DNA of 64,000 bases from Mucilaginibacter gossypiicola (GCF_900110105.1 NZ_FOCL01000018.1:1-64000), one strand, 5' to 3'. Positions 32,792 through 43,415 are shown, counted from the stretch's first letter. The notes: generated by a model not told the origin, from the sequence alone. A program made the numbers and translations.

Positions 32792-34936
32792 ATGGAATCT
32801 AATATACTACCCGGAAAACCTTTCCCACTCGGTCCCACCTGGGACGGCAACGGAGTTAACTTTACCCTATACTCAGAAAACGCAACTGCAGTAGAACTAT
32901 GCCTGTTTGATTCGGAGAATGATCAGCATGAAACAGCCAAAATTTCCGTAACGGAAAAAACAAATTTCATCTGGCACATCTATATTGAAGGAATTGCTCC
33001 CGGCCAGCTATACGGTTTTCGCGTGCACGGGCCGTACGAACCTGAAAACGGCCATCGTTTCAACCCCAATAAACTGCTGATTGATCCCTACGCCAAGGCA
33101 ATTTCAGGTAGTATAAAATGGAATGATGCCTTATACAGCTATAAAGTGGGAGATGAGGCGCAAGACCTGAGTTTCAGTGATAGCGACAGTGCGCCGTTTA
33201 TTCCAAAATCTGTAGTCATCGATCAGCACTTCGACTGGGAGGGTGACACTTCTCCAAGTTACCAATATTATAATACAGTCATTTATGAAGCCCACGTCAA
33301 AGGGTTTACGCAGCTTAATCCTGAAATACCGGAAAACTTACGTGGGACCTATGCCGGAATCGCCCACCCTGCGAGTATCAAATATTTACAAGATCTGGGA
33401 ATTACGGCGATCGAACTGATGCCTGTACATCAGTTCATTTCCGATCGGCATCTGAAAGAGAATGGATTGAGTAATTACTGGGGATATAACACCATTGGTT
33501 TTTTCGCTCCTGACTCGAGATATTCAGGCTCGGGCACCAAAGGCGAGCAGGTTACTGAGTTCAAAACGATGGTAAAGGAATTACATAAGGCAGGCATCCA
33601 GGTCATCCTGGATGTGGTATACAACCATACTGCAGAAGGCAACCAGTTAGGCCCAACTTTATCTTTTAAAGGTATTGACAATGCTTCCTATTACCGGCTC
33701 ACTGATGATAAACGTTATTACAATGATTATACAGGAACGGGCAATACCTTGAATGCCTACCTGCCAAACGTTCTGCGCCTGATGATGGATAGCCTGCGCT
33801 ATTGGATTACAGAAATGCACGTCGACGGTTTCAGGTTCGATCTGGCGGCCACCCTCGCACGCGAGCTACATGAAGTAAACCGCCTGGGCGCATTTTTCGA
33901 CATCATTCACCAGGATCCGGTAATATCACAAGTCAAACTGATAGCCGAGCCATGGGACGTTGGTGAAGGCGGTTACCAGGTAGGTAAGTTTCCTCCGGGC
34001 TGGGCGGAATGGAACGGAAAGTACCGCGATTGCATAAGGGACTACTGGAGCGGCTCGGAGAATACCCTACCAGAGTTCGCGGACCGCGTAACAGGCAGCG
34101 CTGACCTTTATAAAGATTACCGCCGCCCTACGGCCAGTATCAATTTCATCACCGCGCATGATGGCTTTACGCTTAACGACCTTGTATCCTATAATGAAAA
34201 ACACAACGAGGCTAACGGGGAAGGTAATAAAGATGGGGAAAGCCACAACAGGTCCTGGAATTGCGGCGCCGAGGGACCAACTGACGATCCGGACATTATC
34301 AGTTTAAGGCAGCGTCAAAAAAGAAATCTCTTGACTACGCTCTTCCTGTCCCAGGGCGTGCCCATGCTCGTCGCGGGTGACGAAATCAGCCGTACCCAGC
34401 AAGGCAATAACAATGCTTATTGCCAAGACAACGAAATTTCCTGGATCAACTGGGAATCTGCAGATCATGAACTCCTGGAATTCACCAGAAAACTGATCAG
34501 CTTACGGAACAGCCACTCCGTCTTTTCCAGAAAAGAATGGTTCAAAGGCGTTGCTGTTAATGAATCGAACATAGAAGATATAGCCTGGTTCCTTCCGGAC
34601 GGAACACAGATGGAAGAAAGCCACTGGCAACAGAACTACGCAAAGTCTGTGGCCATATATCTCAACGGCAATGGAATTCATGGCGTCGGTTCAGATGGCA
34701 AACAGGTTGTGGACGATACTTTTTACCTGGTCTTTAACGCGCATGACCTGGGATTAGATTATAAACTTCCTCATGAAACTTATGGCAGGCAATGGAAAGT
34801 CGTCCTCGACACGAGCACTTCCGATACAGCCCCGGACCGGATTTATAAACCGCAGGAAACGGTTCATGTTGAAGGCCGGTCTGTGGTATTGTTAAAAGAC
34901 GATACAATAAGACAAAATCAGGGTGATGATGAATAG
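32792..34936 (+). CDS. treX: Glycogen debranching enzyme (isoamylase-type, GlgX/TreX)
   Basis: 714 aa, GH13 family. The N-terminal CBM48-like domain (about 9-100, PLGPTWDGNGVNFTLYSENA) is followed by the catalytic barrel. The three catalytic acids are visible: nucleophile Asp350 in DGFRFDLAA, acid/base Glu386 in LIAEPWDVG and Asp457 in TAHDGF. The length is that of GlgX/TreX (about 700). It cuts alpha-1,6 branches of glycogen to release linear maltodextrins. The next two genes turn such chains into trehalose, so TreX is the better name here. Its stop overlaps the start of the TreZ gene. Confidence 0.92.
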   Translation: MESNILPGKPFPLGPTWDGNGVNFTLYSENATAVELCLFDSENDQHETAKISVTEKTNFIWHIYIEGIAPGQLYGFRVHGPYEPENGHRFNPNKLLIDPYAKAISGSIKWNDALYSYKVGDEAQDLSFSDSDSAPFIPKSVVIDQHFDWEGDTSPSYQYYNTVIYEAHVKGFTQLNPEIPENLRGTYAGIAHPASIKYLQDLGITAIELMPVHQFISDRHLKENGLSNYWGYNTIGFFAPDSRYSGSGTKGEQVTEFKTMVKELHKAGIQVILDVVYNHTAEGNQLGPTLSFKGIDNASYYRLTDDKRYYNDYTGTGNTLNAYLPNVLRLMMDSLRYWITEMHVDGFRFDLAATLARELHEVNRLGAFFDIIHQDPVISQVKLIAEPWDVGEGGYQVGKFPPGWAEWNGKYRDCIRDYWSGSENTLPEFADRVTGSADLYKDYRRPTASINFITAHDGFTLNDLVSYNEKHNEANGEGNKDGESHNRSWNCGAEGPTDDPDIISLRQRQKRNLLTTLFLSQGVPMLVAGDEISRTQQGNNNAYCQDNEISWINWESADHELLEFTRKLISLRNSHSVFSRKEWFKGVAVNESNIEDIAWFLPDGTQMEESHWQQNYAKSVAIYLNGNGIHGVGSDGKQVVDDTFYLVFNAHDLGLDYKLPHETYGRQWKVVLDTSTSDTAPDRIYKPQETVHVEGRSVVLLKDDTIRQNQGDDE

Positions 34937-36749
34937 AAGGACTTTAGGCGTAAATTTTGAAGCCGGCATAGCCGAGATTTTGCTATGGGTGCCGCAGGCA
35001 GAGCAGGTATCAATTCGCCCGGATACCGGCAACGATCTGTTACTTGAGCAAAAAACGCGCGGCTATTGGCAAATGCGTACCGGAGAACTTCGCCCCGGAA
35101 TGAATTATCACGTGGTCATCGACGGTGAAACATGGCCTGACATTCATTCTCTGTACCAGCCGGACGGTGTACACGGAGCCTCGTCCGCGTTCGATGTATC
35201 GGGTATGAAATGGACGGATCAGCGCTGGGAGAATATCCCGCTACAAAACTACCTGATCTATGAGCTGCATACCGGGACATTTACACCTGAGGGCACATTT
35301 GATGGCATCGCGAAAAAATTAGATTATTTGGCTGCCCTGGGTATCACAGCCATCGAGCTCATGCCTGTCGCACAGTTTCCCGGTGATCGCAACTGGGGTT
35401 ATGATGGCGTTTTTCCTTATGCCGTACATAATTCCTATGGCGGCCCGGCTGCGCTGCAGCAACTCGTTGATCAATGTCACAGGAAAGGCCTTGCCGTGAT
35501 TTTGGATGTAGTCTATAACCATATAGGTCCTGAGGGCAATTACTTCGGAAAATATGGTCCCTTTTTTACAGAAAAATACAAAACGCCCTGGGGAAATGCC
35601 ATCAATTTCGATGATGCAGGCTGTGACGAGGTTAGGCGCTATTTCATTGAAAACGCACTGATGTGGTGCCGTGATTTCCATGTCGATGCCTTGAGATTGG
35701 ATGCTGTTCATGCCATTAAAGATTTCAGCCCTGTACACGTGCTGAAAGAATTAACACTTGCGCTCAATGATTTGAAGCAATGTACCGGGAAGTCACATTA
35801 CCTGATCGCGGAATGCGACTTGAACGATCACCGTTTTATCGATCCGCTCAAAGAGGGGGGGTACGGACTGGACAGTCAATGGATCGATGAGTTCCATCAC
35901 GCGTTGCGGATTAGTGCAGGAGGTAAGCGAGAGGGCTATTATGGTGACTTTCATGGCATTGAAGATCTCGGCGCCGCATTTGAACATGCTTACGTATACC
36001 ACGGCCGCTATTCTGAACATCGCCAAAAAACTTTTGGCACCGATCCTGTTGAAAATCAAGGTCAGCAATTCGTGGTATTCTCGCAAAATCACGACCAGGT
36101 GGGTAACCGCATGCTTGGGGAAAGGTCATCCGCTTTATTCAACTTTGAAATGCAGAAACTAATGGCCGCGTCGGTCATGGTCAGCCCTTTTTTGCCGATG
36201 CTGTTCATGGGCGAAGAATATGCTGAATCCAATCCCTTTCTATATTTTGTGAGTCACACGGATTCGGAACTGATCACAGCAGTACAAAAGGGGCGAAAAG
36301 CTGAATTTGAAGCTTTCCATACGGAAGGCGATGCGCCCGATCCGCAAGATGAAAACACCTTCCATCGATCTAAGCTGCAATGGGAAAAAATCGGTTCAGG
36401 AACCCATCGGACCATGTTTAACTATTACCAGGCACTCCTCAACCTTCGGAAATCCCATCCTGTTTTGCGTGTTCCGGACAGGCGAAATATGGAGGTTATC
36501 TCCAATAAAATCAACAATACGCTGCTTTTAACCAGGTGGAGCAACGAAAAAAAAATCCACTGTCTGCTCAACTTCTCAACACGGGACAGGGAATGTATGC
36601 TGCCTGCATTCAAGGAGAACGTCTCGATCATTTTTAATTCAGCTTCTGCAGAATGGGGCGGGCCAGTCATTAACAATGATGCGTTTCTATCATCTTCCCT
36701 GATTGTCATTCCAGCTCAAAGCATTTTAATATTTGAAGAATATGTTTAA
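34926..36749 (+). CDS. treZ: Malto-oligosyltrehalose trehalohydrolase
   Basis: 607 aa, GH13. The N-terminal carbohydrate-binding-like domain (about 1-95) is followed by the barrel with nucleophile Asp259 (DALRLDAVH), acid/base Glu296 (LIAECDLND) and Asp390 (SQNHDQVGNR). The VHAIKD context is typical of TreZ rather than GlgB. It releases trehalose from the trehalosyl end made by TreY. ATG codons at 34926 and 34929 (and a GTG at 34923) all lie inside the treX stop region, so translation is coupled by a short overlap. It in turn overlaps the next gene by 8 bases. Confidence 0.92.
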   Translation: MMNRRTLGVNFEAGIAEILLWVPQAEQVSIRPDTGNDLLLEQKTRGYWQMRTGELRPGMNYHVVIDGETWPDIHSLYQPDGVHGASSAFDVSGMKWTDQRWENIPLQNYLIYELHTGTFTPEGTFDGIAKKLDYLAALGITAIELMPVAQFPGDRNWGYDGVFPYAVHNSYGGPAALQQLVDQCHRKGLAVILDVVYNHIGPEGNYFGKYGPFFTEKYKTPWGNAINFDDAGCDEVRRYFIENALMWCRDFHVDALRLDAVHAIKDFSPVHVLKELTLALNDLKQCTGKSHYLIAECDLNDHRFIDPLKEGGYGLDSQWIDEFHHALRISAGGKREGYYGDFHGIEDLGAAFEHAYVYHGRYSEHRQKTFGTDPVENQGQQFVVFSQNHDQVGNRMLGERSSALFNFEMQKLMAASVMVSPFLPMLFMGEEYAESNPFLYFVSHTDSELITAVQKGRKAEFEAFHTEGDAPDPQDENTFHRSKLQWEKIGSGTHRTMFNYYQALLNLRKSHPVLRVPDRRNMEVISNKINNTLLLTRWSNEKKIHCLLNFSTRDRECMLPAFKENVSIIFNSASAEWGGPVINNDAFLSSSLIVIPAQSILIFEEYV

Positions 36750-39700
36750 TCCTGTTTCCACATACCGCATACAATTCCACAAGGATTTCAACTTTAAAAA
36801 TTTCATGGAGATCATCCCCTACTTACATGAGTTAGGTGTGGTGACCATTTACGCCTCGCCGATTTTTGAGGCGACAAAAGGCAGTATGCACGGCTATGAT
36901 GTAATTAATCCTCACCGGATCAATCCGGAAATAGGAACATTGGAAGAACTTCAGGCAATACGCTCGAAGCTGAAAAGTTTCGGCATGAATTGGCTGCAGG
37001 ACATAGTACCTAATCATATGGCTTTTGATCCCGGTAACCCCTGGCTTGCGGACGTATTGGAAAAAGGTCAATCCTCCGATTACGTTAGCTTTTTTGATAT
37101 TGACTGGGAAAACCCCGCTTTTGACGGTAAACTGATGGTGCCTTTTCTGGGCGAACCGCTTGATGAGGCGATTAATAGCAATACGATCCAAATTAAATAC
37201 GCAGCCGGGAATTTTACGATCGATTATCTCGGGCAAGGCTATCCGTTGAATCAGGAATCGGTTCTAAAAATACTGGAATCGGAAAATGCTAAACCCGTTG
37301 AATTGGTACGATTGCTGTCCGATATTAACAGCAGAGATTCGGTCAAGCCATTGGGAAATGCATTACGGGAATTAAATAATGACTTGCAAGCATATGTTGA
37401 ATCCGTTGCAGCAAAGATCAATCTCGATCCTGAAAAGCTGAGAAAAGTCATTGAACAACAGCATTATTTGCTAAGCTTCTGGCAGGATACTGACCACAAA
37501 ATTAACTACAGACGCTTTTTTACGGTTAACGGTTTGATATGCCTTAATATACAGGATGAAAATGTTTTCGATACCTATCATAGTTTTTTGAAAACTTTGC
37601 TTGAACACGACCTGATCCAGGGTTTGCGCGTCGATCATATTGACGGCTTGTTCGATCCGACAACTTATCTGGAAAGGCTGAGGGCACTGGCAGGCGATCA
37701 GGTATATATCGTGGTAGAAAAGATCCTTGAACAGGGTGAACAGTTTCCGCAGCACTGGCCAGTACAGGGCAATACGGGTTATGACTTCCTGGGTGTTGTC
37801 AATAATCTCCTCACCGAGACCCGAAGTAAAAAATTGTTTACCGATTTTTACAAGAGCTTCGCGACCGACAGAAAACCGGTCAGCCGGTCGATAATCGAAA
37901 AGAAAAGCGATATACTTTACCGCCACATGGCAGGAGAACTCGACAACCTGTACCGGCTATTCAGTAAAATCCCAATAACGCACCAAAACCTGCAAAATAT
38001 TAAAGAGGAAAAGTGGAAAGCGACAATCGGAGCTTTTCTGATCCACTGTCCGGTATATCGTTACTACAGCAACCAATTTCCACTCCATTTTGCAGAGGCT
38101 GAACTTTTGAAGGGAATATTTCGGCAGGTAGCGGCGGCCAACCCGGAACTTGAAAAACCAGCGTTTTACCTGAACGAACTGTTTACGGCCGTTCATCCCA
38201 TCAAGGCACAGGCTGATATCTCGTTCTTCTTCCAGCGTTGCATGCAGTTTACTGGGCCTTTGATGGCTAAGGGTGTTGAAGATACGCTGATGTACACTTA
38301 TGACAGATTTATCGGGCATAACGAGGTCGGCGATTCCCCGGAGGAGTTTGGAATAAACATTAAGCAATTTCATGCCTGCATGATCGAGAGACAGGGGGGT
38401 TGGCCACTTTCGATGAATGGAACTGCCACACACGACACTAAACGAGGCGAAGATGTACGGGCCAGGCTGAACGTTTTAACCGATATTCCCGAAAAATGGG
38501 TTGAACAGGTTAATGCCTGGCAGATTGCAAACCAGCAGTATAAAACAGGGAACATTCCAGATAGCAACGATGAATATCTGATCTATCAAACCCTGGTCGG
38601 TTTTATCGGCCTCAACAATGAGCCGGATGATCAGACGGTCACCAGGCTCGAGGAATATCTTACGAAGGCACTTAGGGAAGCCAAATTGCACACCCAGTGG
38701 GCAGAACCGGACGAACAATATGAACAAGGGACTCTGCTATTTGCACGCAAATTACTTGGCAGCGCGGAATTTTTGAAAAGCCTGAGGAAGTTCCAGCACA
38801 CGATATCCGACGCATTCATCAACAATTCACTCACACAGGTATTATTAAAATTCACATCACCGGGTGTCCCGGACACTTACCAGGGCTGTGAACTTTGGGA
38901 TTTCAGCCTCGTTGACCCCGATAACCGGAGGCCCGTTGACTATGAGCTGCGCTCATCTTCACTCCGCAAGATCAAAAGCTTTAAATACGAAGCACTTTGC
39001 CAAAACAAAGAAAATGGCTTACTGAAATTATGGCTGACACAAAAGCTTTTAGCAGAGCGGAAGCGTAACCCATCGCTATTTAACCTCGGCAGTTACATTC
39101 CACTCCAAGTGGAGGGTAGATTTAAATCCCATTTCGTCGCATTTGCACGGGTTTATCAGCGGCAATGGATTATCAGCATTTCAGCCCTCCATACCGCGGC
39201 GATAAGTTGGGAGGATGAAGGTTGGGCAGATACCAAAGTCATGCTGCCGCCCGATGCGCCTTTACAGTGGACTTCTGTCTTGACAAATGAAAAGGTATTG
39301 TTGGACACTGCGATTGCTCTGAATGAAAATTTGCAAACCTTGCCTTTGCTTTTATTAAGATCAGAGCCTGCTTCAGAAAAACGAGGTGCGGGCATTATCC
39401 TGCATATCACCTCACTCCCATCTCCTTACAGTATCGGAGACATGGGCCCTGAAGCACGAAGATTTGTAAAATTCCTTGGGCATTCGCATCAACGTTACTG
39501 GCAGTTGCTTCCGGTAAACGCTACGAGTCAAGCTTCCGGCAATTCTCCCTATAGTTCGATAGCGAGTATGGCTGGCAACACTTTGCTGATCAGCCCGGAC
39601 GATTTGGTGAACGATGGCTGGTTAACTGCAGAGGAGACAGCAAAGTTCAGGCGATCGGGTAATTCCATGGTTAATTACGATCGGGCTGCTATGATAAAAA

Positions 39701-40875
39701 ACGAATTGCTCAACTTAGCTTATACACGTTTTAACCGGACCAAAGACAATCCTTTGCAAAAGCAATTTGAAGATTTTAAGGTTAGGGAACGGGCCTGGCT
39801 ACATGACTTCGCATTGTTTGAATCCATCAAACAGCGTTATAACGATAGCCCATGGTATGAATGGCCTGATGAGCTTAAATATCGTAAAAAGAAGGCTATT
39901 GAATTATTTCAAGGCCAGCATGTGCACGAGATCGATCATTCGAAGTGGCGGCAATTTATTTTTTTTCGCCAATGGCAGGCATTGAAATTATTGGGACATC
40001 AAACCGGGCTAAAGTTTATAGGTGACCTTCCCTTTTATGTTAGTTATGATTCCGTCGATGTGTGGTCTCATCCTGAACTGTTTAAACTGGATCAGGATGA
40101 AAACCTGGCCGGCGTAGCCGGCGTACCTCCCGACTATTTTAATGCAGGCGGGCAATTGTGGAATATGCCGGTTTATAAATGGCCGGAACACCGGGCAACC
40201 GGATATGCCTGGTGGCTCGCAAGAATAAAAAAGAATATGGAATTCTTCGATTTGATCAGGTTAGATCATTTCCGGGGATTCCAGCGTTTTTGGGAAGTTC
40301 CGGCTGGCGAAAAAAATGCCATTCACGGTACTTGGAAATTCGGTCCCGGGGCAAAGATCTTTCAGGCTTTGAAGAAAGCACTCGGAGATATCCCCTTTAT
40401 TGCCGAAGATCTCGGAGATATCGACCAACACGTTTATGAGCTTCGTGACGAATATGCTTTTCCGGGAATGAATATTTTACAGTACGCTTTCGGAAGAGAT
40501 ATGCCGGTCTCCGTACACGCGCCCCACAATCACGTGTTAAACAGCATCACCTATACCGGCACCCATGATAATAATACATTACTTGGCTGGTTAAAAAACG
40601 ACGCTACGGCAGAGGAACGCCGGCACCTCAACGATTATTTCAGGACCAAGGTAACTAGGAGAAATATCAAACGGCTGATGCTGGAAACCTGTTATGCCTC
40701 TGTGGCAGCCGTAGCCATTAGCCCTTTACAGGACATCCTGGGCCTTGACGAAAAAAGCCGGATCAACGTTCCTGCGTCAAAAACCGGTAACTGGCGGTGG
40801 AGGGTAGCTAGTGATATGCTGTCTGATCAAACGGCAGCATTACTTAGATTGCTGGCCAAAAAGTATAACCGGTAG
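36742..40875 (+). CDS. treY-malQ: Fusion of malto-oligosyltrehalose synthase (TreY) and 4-alpha-glucanotransferase (MalQ)
   Basis: 1377 aa from ATG 36742; a TTG lies 3 codons upstream. Residues 1 to about 870 are TreY: start FNPVSTYRIQFHKDF, Asp298 in LRVDHIDGL, Glu326 in YIVVEKIL and Asp565 in TATHDTKRGED. Residues about 878-1377 are a full GH77 MalQ: GIILHITSLPSPYSIGDMGP, Asp1175 in RLDHFRGF, Glu1222 in IAEDLGDI and Asp1276 in TGTHDNNT. Both halves keep all catalytic acids. TreY turns the reducing end of a maltodextrin into trehalose; MalQ would rebuild longer chains from the short leftovers. The two are usually separate genes. The start overlaps the treZ stop by 8 bases. Confidence 0.93.
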   Translation: MFNPVSTYRIQFHKDFNFKNFMEIIPYLHELGVVTIYASPIFEATKGSMHGYDVINPHRINPEIGTLEELQAIRSKLKSFGMNWLQDIVPNHMAFDPGNPWLADVLEKGQSSDYVSFFDIDWENPAFDGKLMVPFLGEPLDEAINSNTIQIKYAAGNFTIDYLGQGYPLNQESVLKILESENAKPVELVRLLSDINSRDSVKPLGNALRELNNDLQAYVESVAAKINLDPEKLRKVIEQQHYLLSFWQDTDHKINYRRFFTVNGLICLNIQDENVFDTYHSFLKTLLEHDLIQGLRVDHIDGLFDPTTYLERLRALAGDQVYIVVEKILEQGEQFPQHWPVQGNTGYDFLGVVNNLLTETRSKKLFTDFYKSFATDRKPVSRSIIEKKSDILYRHMAGELDNLYRLFSKIPITHQNLQNIKEEKWKATIGAFLIHCPVYRYYSNQFPLHFAEAELLKGIFRQVAAANPELEKPAFYLNELFTAVHPIKAQADISFFFQRCMQFTGPLMAKGVEDTLMYTYDRFIGHNEVGDSPEEFGINIKQFHACMIERQGGWPLSMNGTATHDTKRGEDVRARLNVLTDIPEKWVEQVNAWQIANQQYKTGNIPDSNDEYLIYQTLVGFIGLNNEPDDQTVTRLEEYLTKALREAKLHTQWAEPDEQYEQGTLLFARKLLGSAEFLKSLRKFQHTISDAFINNSLTQVLLKFTSPGVPDTYQGCELWDFSLVDPDNRRPVDYELRSSSLRKIKSFKYEALCQNKENGLLKLWLTQKLLAERKRNPSLFNLGSYIPLQVEGRFKSHFVAFARVYQRQWIISISALHTAAISWEDEGWADTKVMLPPDAPLQWTSVLTNEKVLLDTAIALNENLQTLPLLLLRSEPASEKRGAGIILHITSLPSPYSIGDMGPEARRFVKFLGHSHQRYWQLLPVNATSQASGNSPYSSIASMAGNTLLISPDDLVNDGWLTAEETAKFRRSGNSMVNYDRAAMIKNELLNLAYTRFNRTKDNPLQKQFEDFKVRERAWLHDFALFESIKQRYNDSPWYEWPDELKYRKKKAIELFQGQHVHEIDHSKWRQFIFFRQWQALKLLGHQTGLKFIGDLPFYVSYDSVDVWSHPELFKLDQDENLAGVAGVPPDYFNAGGQLWNMPVYKWPEHRATGYAWWLARIKKNMEFFDLIRLDHFRGFQRFWEVPAGEKNAIHGTWKFGPGAKIFQALKKALGDIPFIAEDLGDIDQHVYELRDEYAFPGMNILQYAFGRDMPVSVHAPHNHVLNSITYTGTHDNNTLLGWLKNDATAEERRHLNDYFRTKVTRRNIKRLMLETCYASVAAVAISPLQDILGLDEKSRINVPASKTGNWRWRVASDMLSDQTAALLRLLAKKYNR

Positions 40876-41559
40876 TTAGCTATCGCGATCAATCAAGATG
40901 TTGCCGGAGGAAACGGCATTTAGAGTGCATTCATACAAGTCTGTACACAGAACTGATAAATTTTTAAGCATAGACTGTGGAAATTTCCGTTTTAGCCGGT
41001 CAATCTGCAGACCACTTGCTCCTATGAAAACTTTTTTTGCAAATCTAAAACGCTGGTATTATCCCAATAAATTTTCTTTAATTTTTTTTAAATTAACCTG
41101 ATAAACAAATATTTATATGATTACAAAACAATATCATCCCCATAAGTGTCTGATAACAAAAGTGGTTTACAGATGGAACTTCAAAAACGAATACAAGTCA
41201 AACGGCAGCAATACGAAGATCGCCTTAAATCAATGATCAGTAACAGATCCTTCAAAGTAGGTTATTCCTACAATGCCGAAAGCGTTTTCCTATGGGGAGA
41301 CGAAACCGTAATCAATCAATTAAAACAATTCGCACAAACGGGTGTTTGACTTATCGTGTCCACACTTTTTTTGCTTGTACCAATTACCTTCGGCCGTTAA
41401 TTACCAGTATAATATAGGCGAAAAAGCAAATTGCGGAGTCTGCCAAGTAACTTCAGCTAAAGATTACGTCACTAACTTTTTCCAGGTTTGCTGGATGAGG
41501 TGTCTAATATTTCAAAATTGAGCTATCAAATACTTAAATAATGTCGTTTTTTTCTATTG
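40876..41559. other. Gene-poor stretch after the trehalose operon
   Basis: Apart from one possible small ORF (41146-41349) nothing is recognised. The sequence is AT-rich near 41040-41130. No strong terminator hairpin is obvious directly after the fused gene. Confidence 0.4.
41146..41349 (+). CDS. Possible small basic protein
   Basis: 67 aa from GTG 41146, or 58 aa from ATG 41173. The sequence MELQKRIQVKRQQYEDRLKSM is a charged helix, followed by FKVGYSYNAESVFLWGDETV and QLKQFAQTGV. Composition is protein-like, but no family is recognised and no promoter is clear. Could be a chance ORF. Confidence 0.35.
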   Translation: MSDNKSGLQMELQKRIQVKRQQYEDRLKSMISNRSFKVGYSYNAESVFLWGDETVINQLKQFAQTGV

Positions 41560-41838
41560 TTAAATGTCGACATGGAAACTGCGGCTCGCCTTTTCAGTTA
41601 AAAGGAATATTGTAAACGAGCCGTAAATATCAGTTGCTTCAATGAGCATGTCCGAAATGATCCTTTGTAATTTATCGAAAATAACAAAGATGTCGTTAAC
41701 TTCCGGGTTTATAGTTATCATGATATCCATATCCTCAACGGTCACAGAATGGTTAAATGGAGGAGGCAATGCAAATAACAGCAAATCCTTGATGGCCTCC
41801 GGCGTTGAATGATGATGTATATTCATCTCGCAAAGCAT
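41560..41838 (-). CDS. Possible small hypothetical protein
   Basis: 92 aa (87 aa from the second Met). It contains NHSVTVEDMDIMITINPEVN and FDKLQRIISDMLIEATDI, which could be a beta strand followed by a helix. No family is recognised, and it is isolated on the - strand in a gene-poor region. It ends 221 bases after the neighbouring small ORF. Retained because composition looks coding, but doubtful. Confidence 0.35.
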   Translation of the reverse strand: MLCEMNIHHHSTPEAIKDLLLFALPPPFNHSVTVEDMDIMITINPEVNDIFVIFDKLQRIISDMLIEATDIYGSFTIFLLTEKASRSFHVDI

Positions 41839-42312
41839 ATGTTTAGAATTAATCAGTAAAATATTGATTGTATCGGCACGCGGTTTTCTTCAAGCATTAA
41901 AAAAAGCTTAATTACGATCGAAAGTCCTAATTCCTCGCCGGATGTAGTCACAAAACAGACTACGCGTAACAAAATCAATACCGAGGTTGTTATTTAGTGA
42001 TTAGGTAAAGTTCAAAAACGCTCCATGTGCTCAAATTACCCAGGCTGGGTACGATGCTCTACAATTATACGCGGAAATAATCACATCATCGAGCGTAATT
42101 ATATTGATTTCGACAGTAGATCTTTTTCAAAAATTAAAGTATCAACTACAACGACCAACGGACTTGGCAGGATATTAGTGAGTTGCATTCATACGCGACA
42201 CTAGGTATTCCGATCATAAAAGAATTAATGATATTTTCTATCGCTGGCGGGGATTTCATCAGCAGTTGCTCTTTACGGTCCTCGAAACTCAGTTAGGTTG
42301 TCGTACATCTAC
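41839..42312. other. Intergenic, nothing recognised
   Basis: About 470 bases of mixed composition with frequent stops in all frames. No repeat, RNA gene or promoter was identified. Confidence 0.4.
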
Positions 42313-42792
42313 TCATTTGATACCTTTTTCCAGTTTGGCATTTTGCCCTGCAAGAATTTTCCATATGCCATCGAGTTTTATTAGTACAATCAGCCGCCTA
42401 AACTCAAAGGTTTGGCCGGGAAATCGTTCATCGCCATCTAATCCAGTACGAACATGCGATATGGCAACATTGGAATCAGGATAAGTTATGTCTTCAACCG
42501 AACGGGTATAATAATGTGTGTTTTTAAAATAGGTCGTATGTACCTGTTTGTAATGAAACCTGATGTCGTCCCGACCCTTGTAGTACGCACCAAACCAATT
42601 CACCCAAGTGGCGTCAGTGGCATAATTATTGGCCAGACCCACAGGGTCATGCCTGTTCCAGGCATCTTCGTAATTTTTAATGAGTTGCCTTATTGCCGCA
42701 TTTTCTTTACTGGTATCTGCTTGCTGGCTTTGGGCATCAAAAGCACACAGTATGCTCAGACCAACTATAAATATAATATTAGTAATTTTCAT
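42313..42792 (-). CDS. Secreted SnoaL-like/DUF4440 (NTF2-fold) protein
   Basis: 159 aa with a signal peptide (1-22, CAFDAQSQ). The NTF2-like domain shows ENAAIRQLIKNYEDAWNRHD, then ANNYATDATWVNWFGAYYKG, and ends with IVLIKLDGIWKILAGQNAKL. This is the SgcJ/EcaC or DUF4440 pattern. Members are small cone-shaped dimers with varied or no enzymatic activity; a specific reaction cannot be named. It is probably periplasmic and is not in an evident operon. Confidence 0.75.
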   Translation of the reverse strand: MKITNIIFIVGLSILCAFDAQSQQADTSKENAAIRQLIKNYEDAWNRHDPVGLANNYATDATWVNWFGAYYKGRDDIRFHYKQVHTTYFKNTHYYTRSVEDITYPDSNVAISHVRTGLDGDERFPGQTFEFRRLIVLIKLDGIWKILAGQNAKLEKGIK

Positions 42793-42884
42793 GACTTCCT
42801 GTTCAATGAACTAACTATTGGGTAGTGTCTAAGTTTGAATTTAATTTATTTTTGATGCATTATAACATTTCAGTTTAGCACGGT

Positions 42885-43385
42885 ATGGATACCACATTTT
42901 ATTTATCCTTATTTCGGCAAGCTGCTGATAAACTTGACAAAAGACTATTGAGTCAAAAGCAACTGCAAGTGGAAACGGGCGTTTGGTTAGATTCTGTCGT
43001 TTTAAGATTACACAAACAGCATTGGGCAAATAACCCGGATGCAAAACCACAAACAGGCCCTGCGATTTTTTTTTCTATCTGGATTAATAATGCTGATATC
43101 AAAGAGCATAAATTATTTTACAACATCCATGCACTAAAATTAAGAAAGCTTACTGGCTATGCTTTAACCAGCAGAAGATTTGCTGACGACTTTAGAGAAC
43201 AGTTTAAAAGTGTTGAACACAATTGGCCAAACGTTAGTACTAAATTCGGGCCGCAAACTTTAATGCAGGGATGGAAAATAGTTAATTTAGATTTTCCCGT
43301 AGAAGATATTTTAAAGATTGCCGACAAGTTTATCGAAATTGATATTTTAATCGAAAACCTGCTCGTTAAAGTAAAAGTTAAATAA
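42885..43385 (+). CDS. Hypothetical soluble protein
   Basis: 166 aa, no signal peptide or membrane segment. It has recognisable secondary-structure periodicity, for example FRQAADKLDKRLLSQKQL, GPAIFFSIWINNADIK and FPVEDILKIADKFIEIDILI, so it is very likely a real gene. No family is recognised. Codon use and AT content are higher than in the trehalose genes, suggesting a separate origin within the island. It is divergent from the SnoaL-like gene. Confidence 0.6.
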   Translation: MDTTFYLSLFRQAADKLDKRLLSQKQLQVETGVWLDSVVLRLHKQHWANNPDAKPQTGPAIFFSIWINNADIKEHKLFYNIHALKLRKLTGYALTSRRFADDFREQFKSVEHNWPNVSTKFGPQTLMQGWKIVNLDFPVEDILKIADKFIEIDILIENLLVKVKVK

Positions 43386-43415
43386 ACTCAAACTGAGACA
43401 CTACCACTATTGTAT

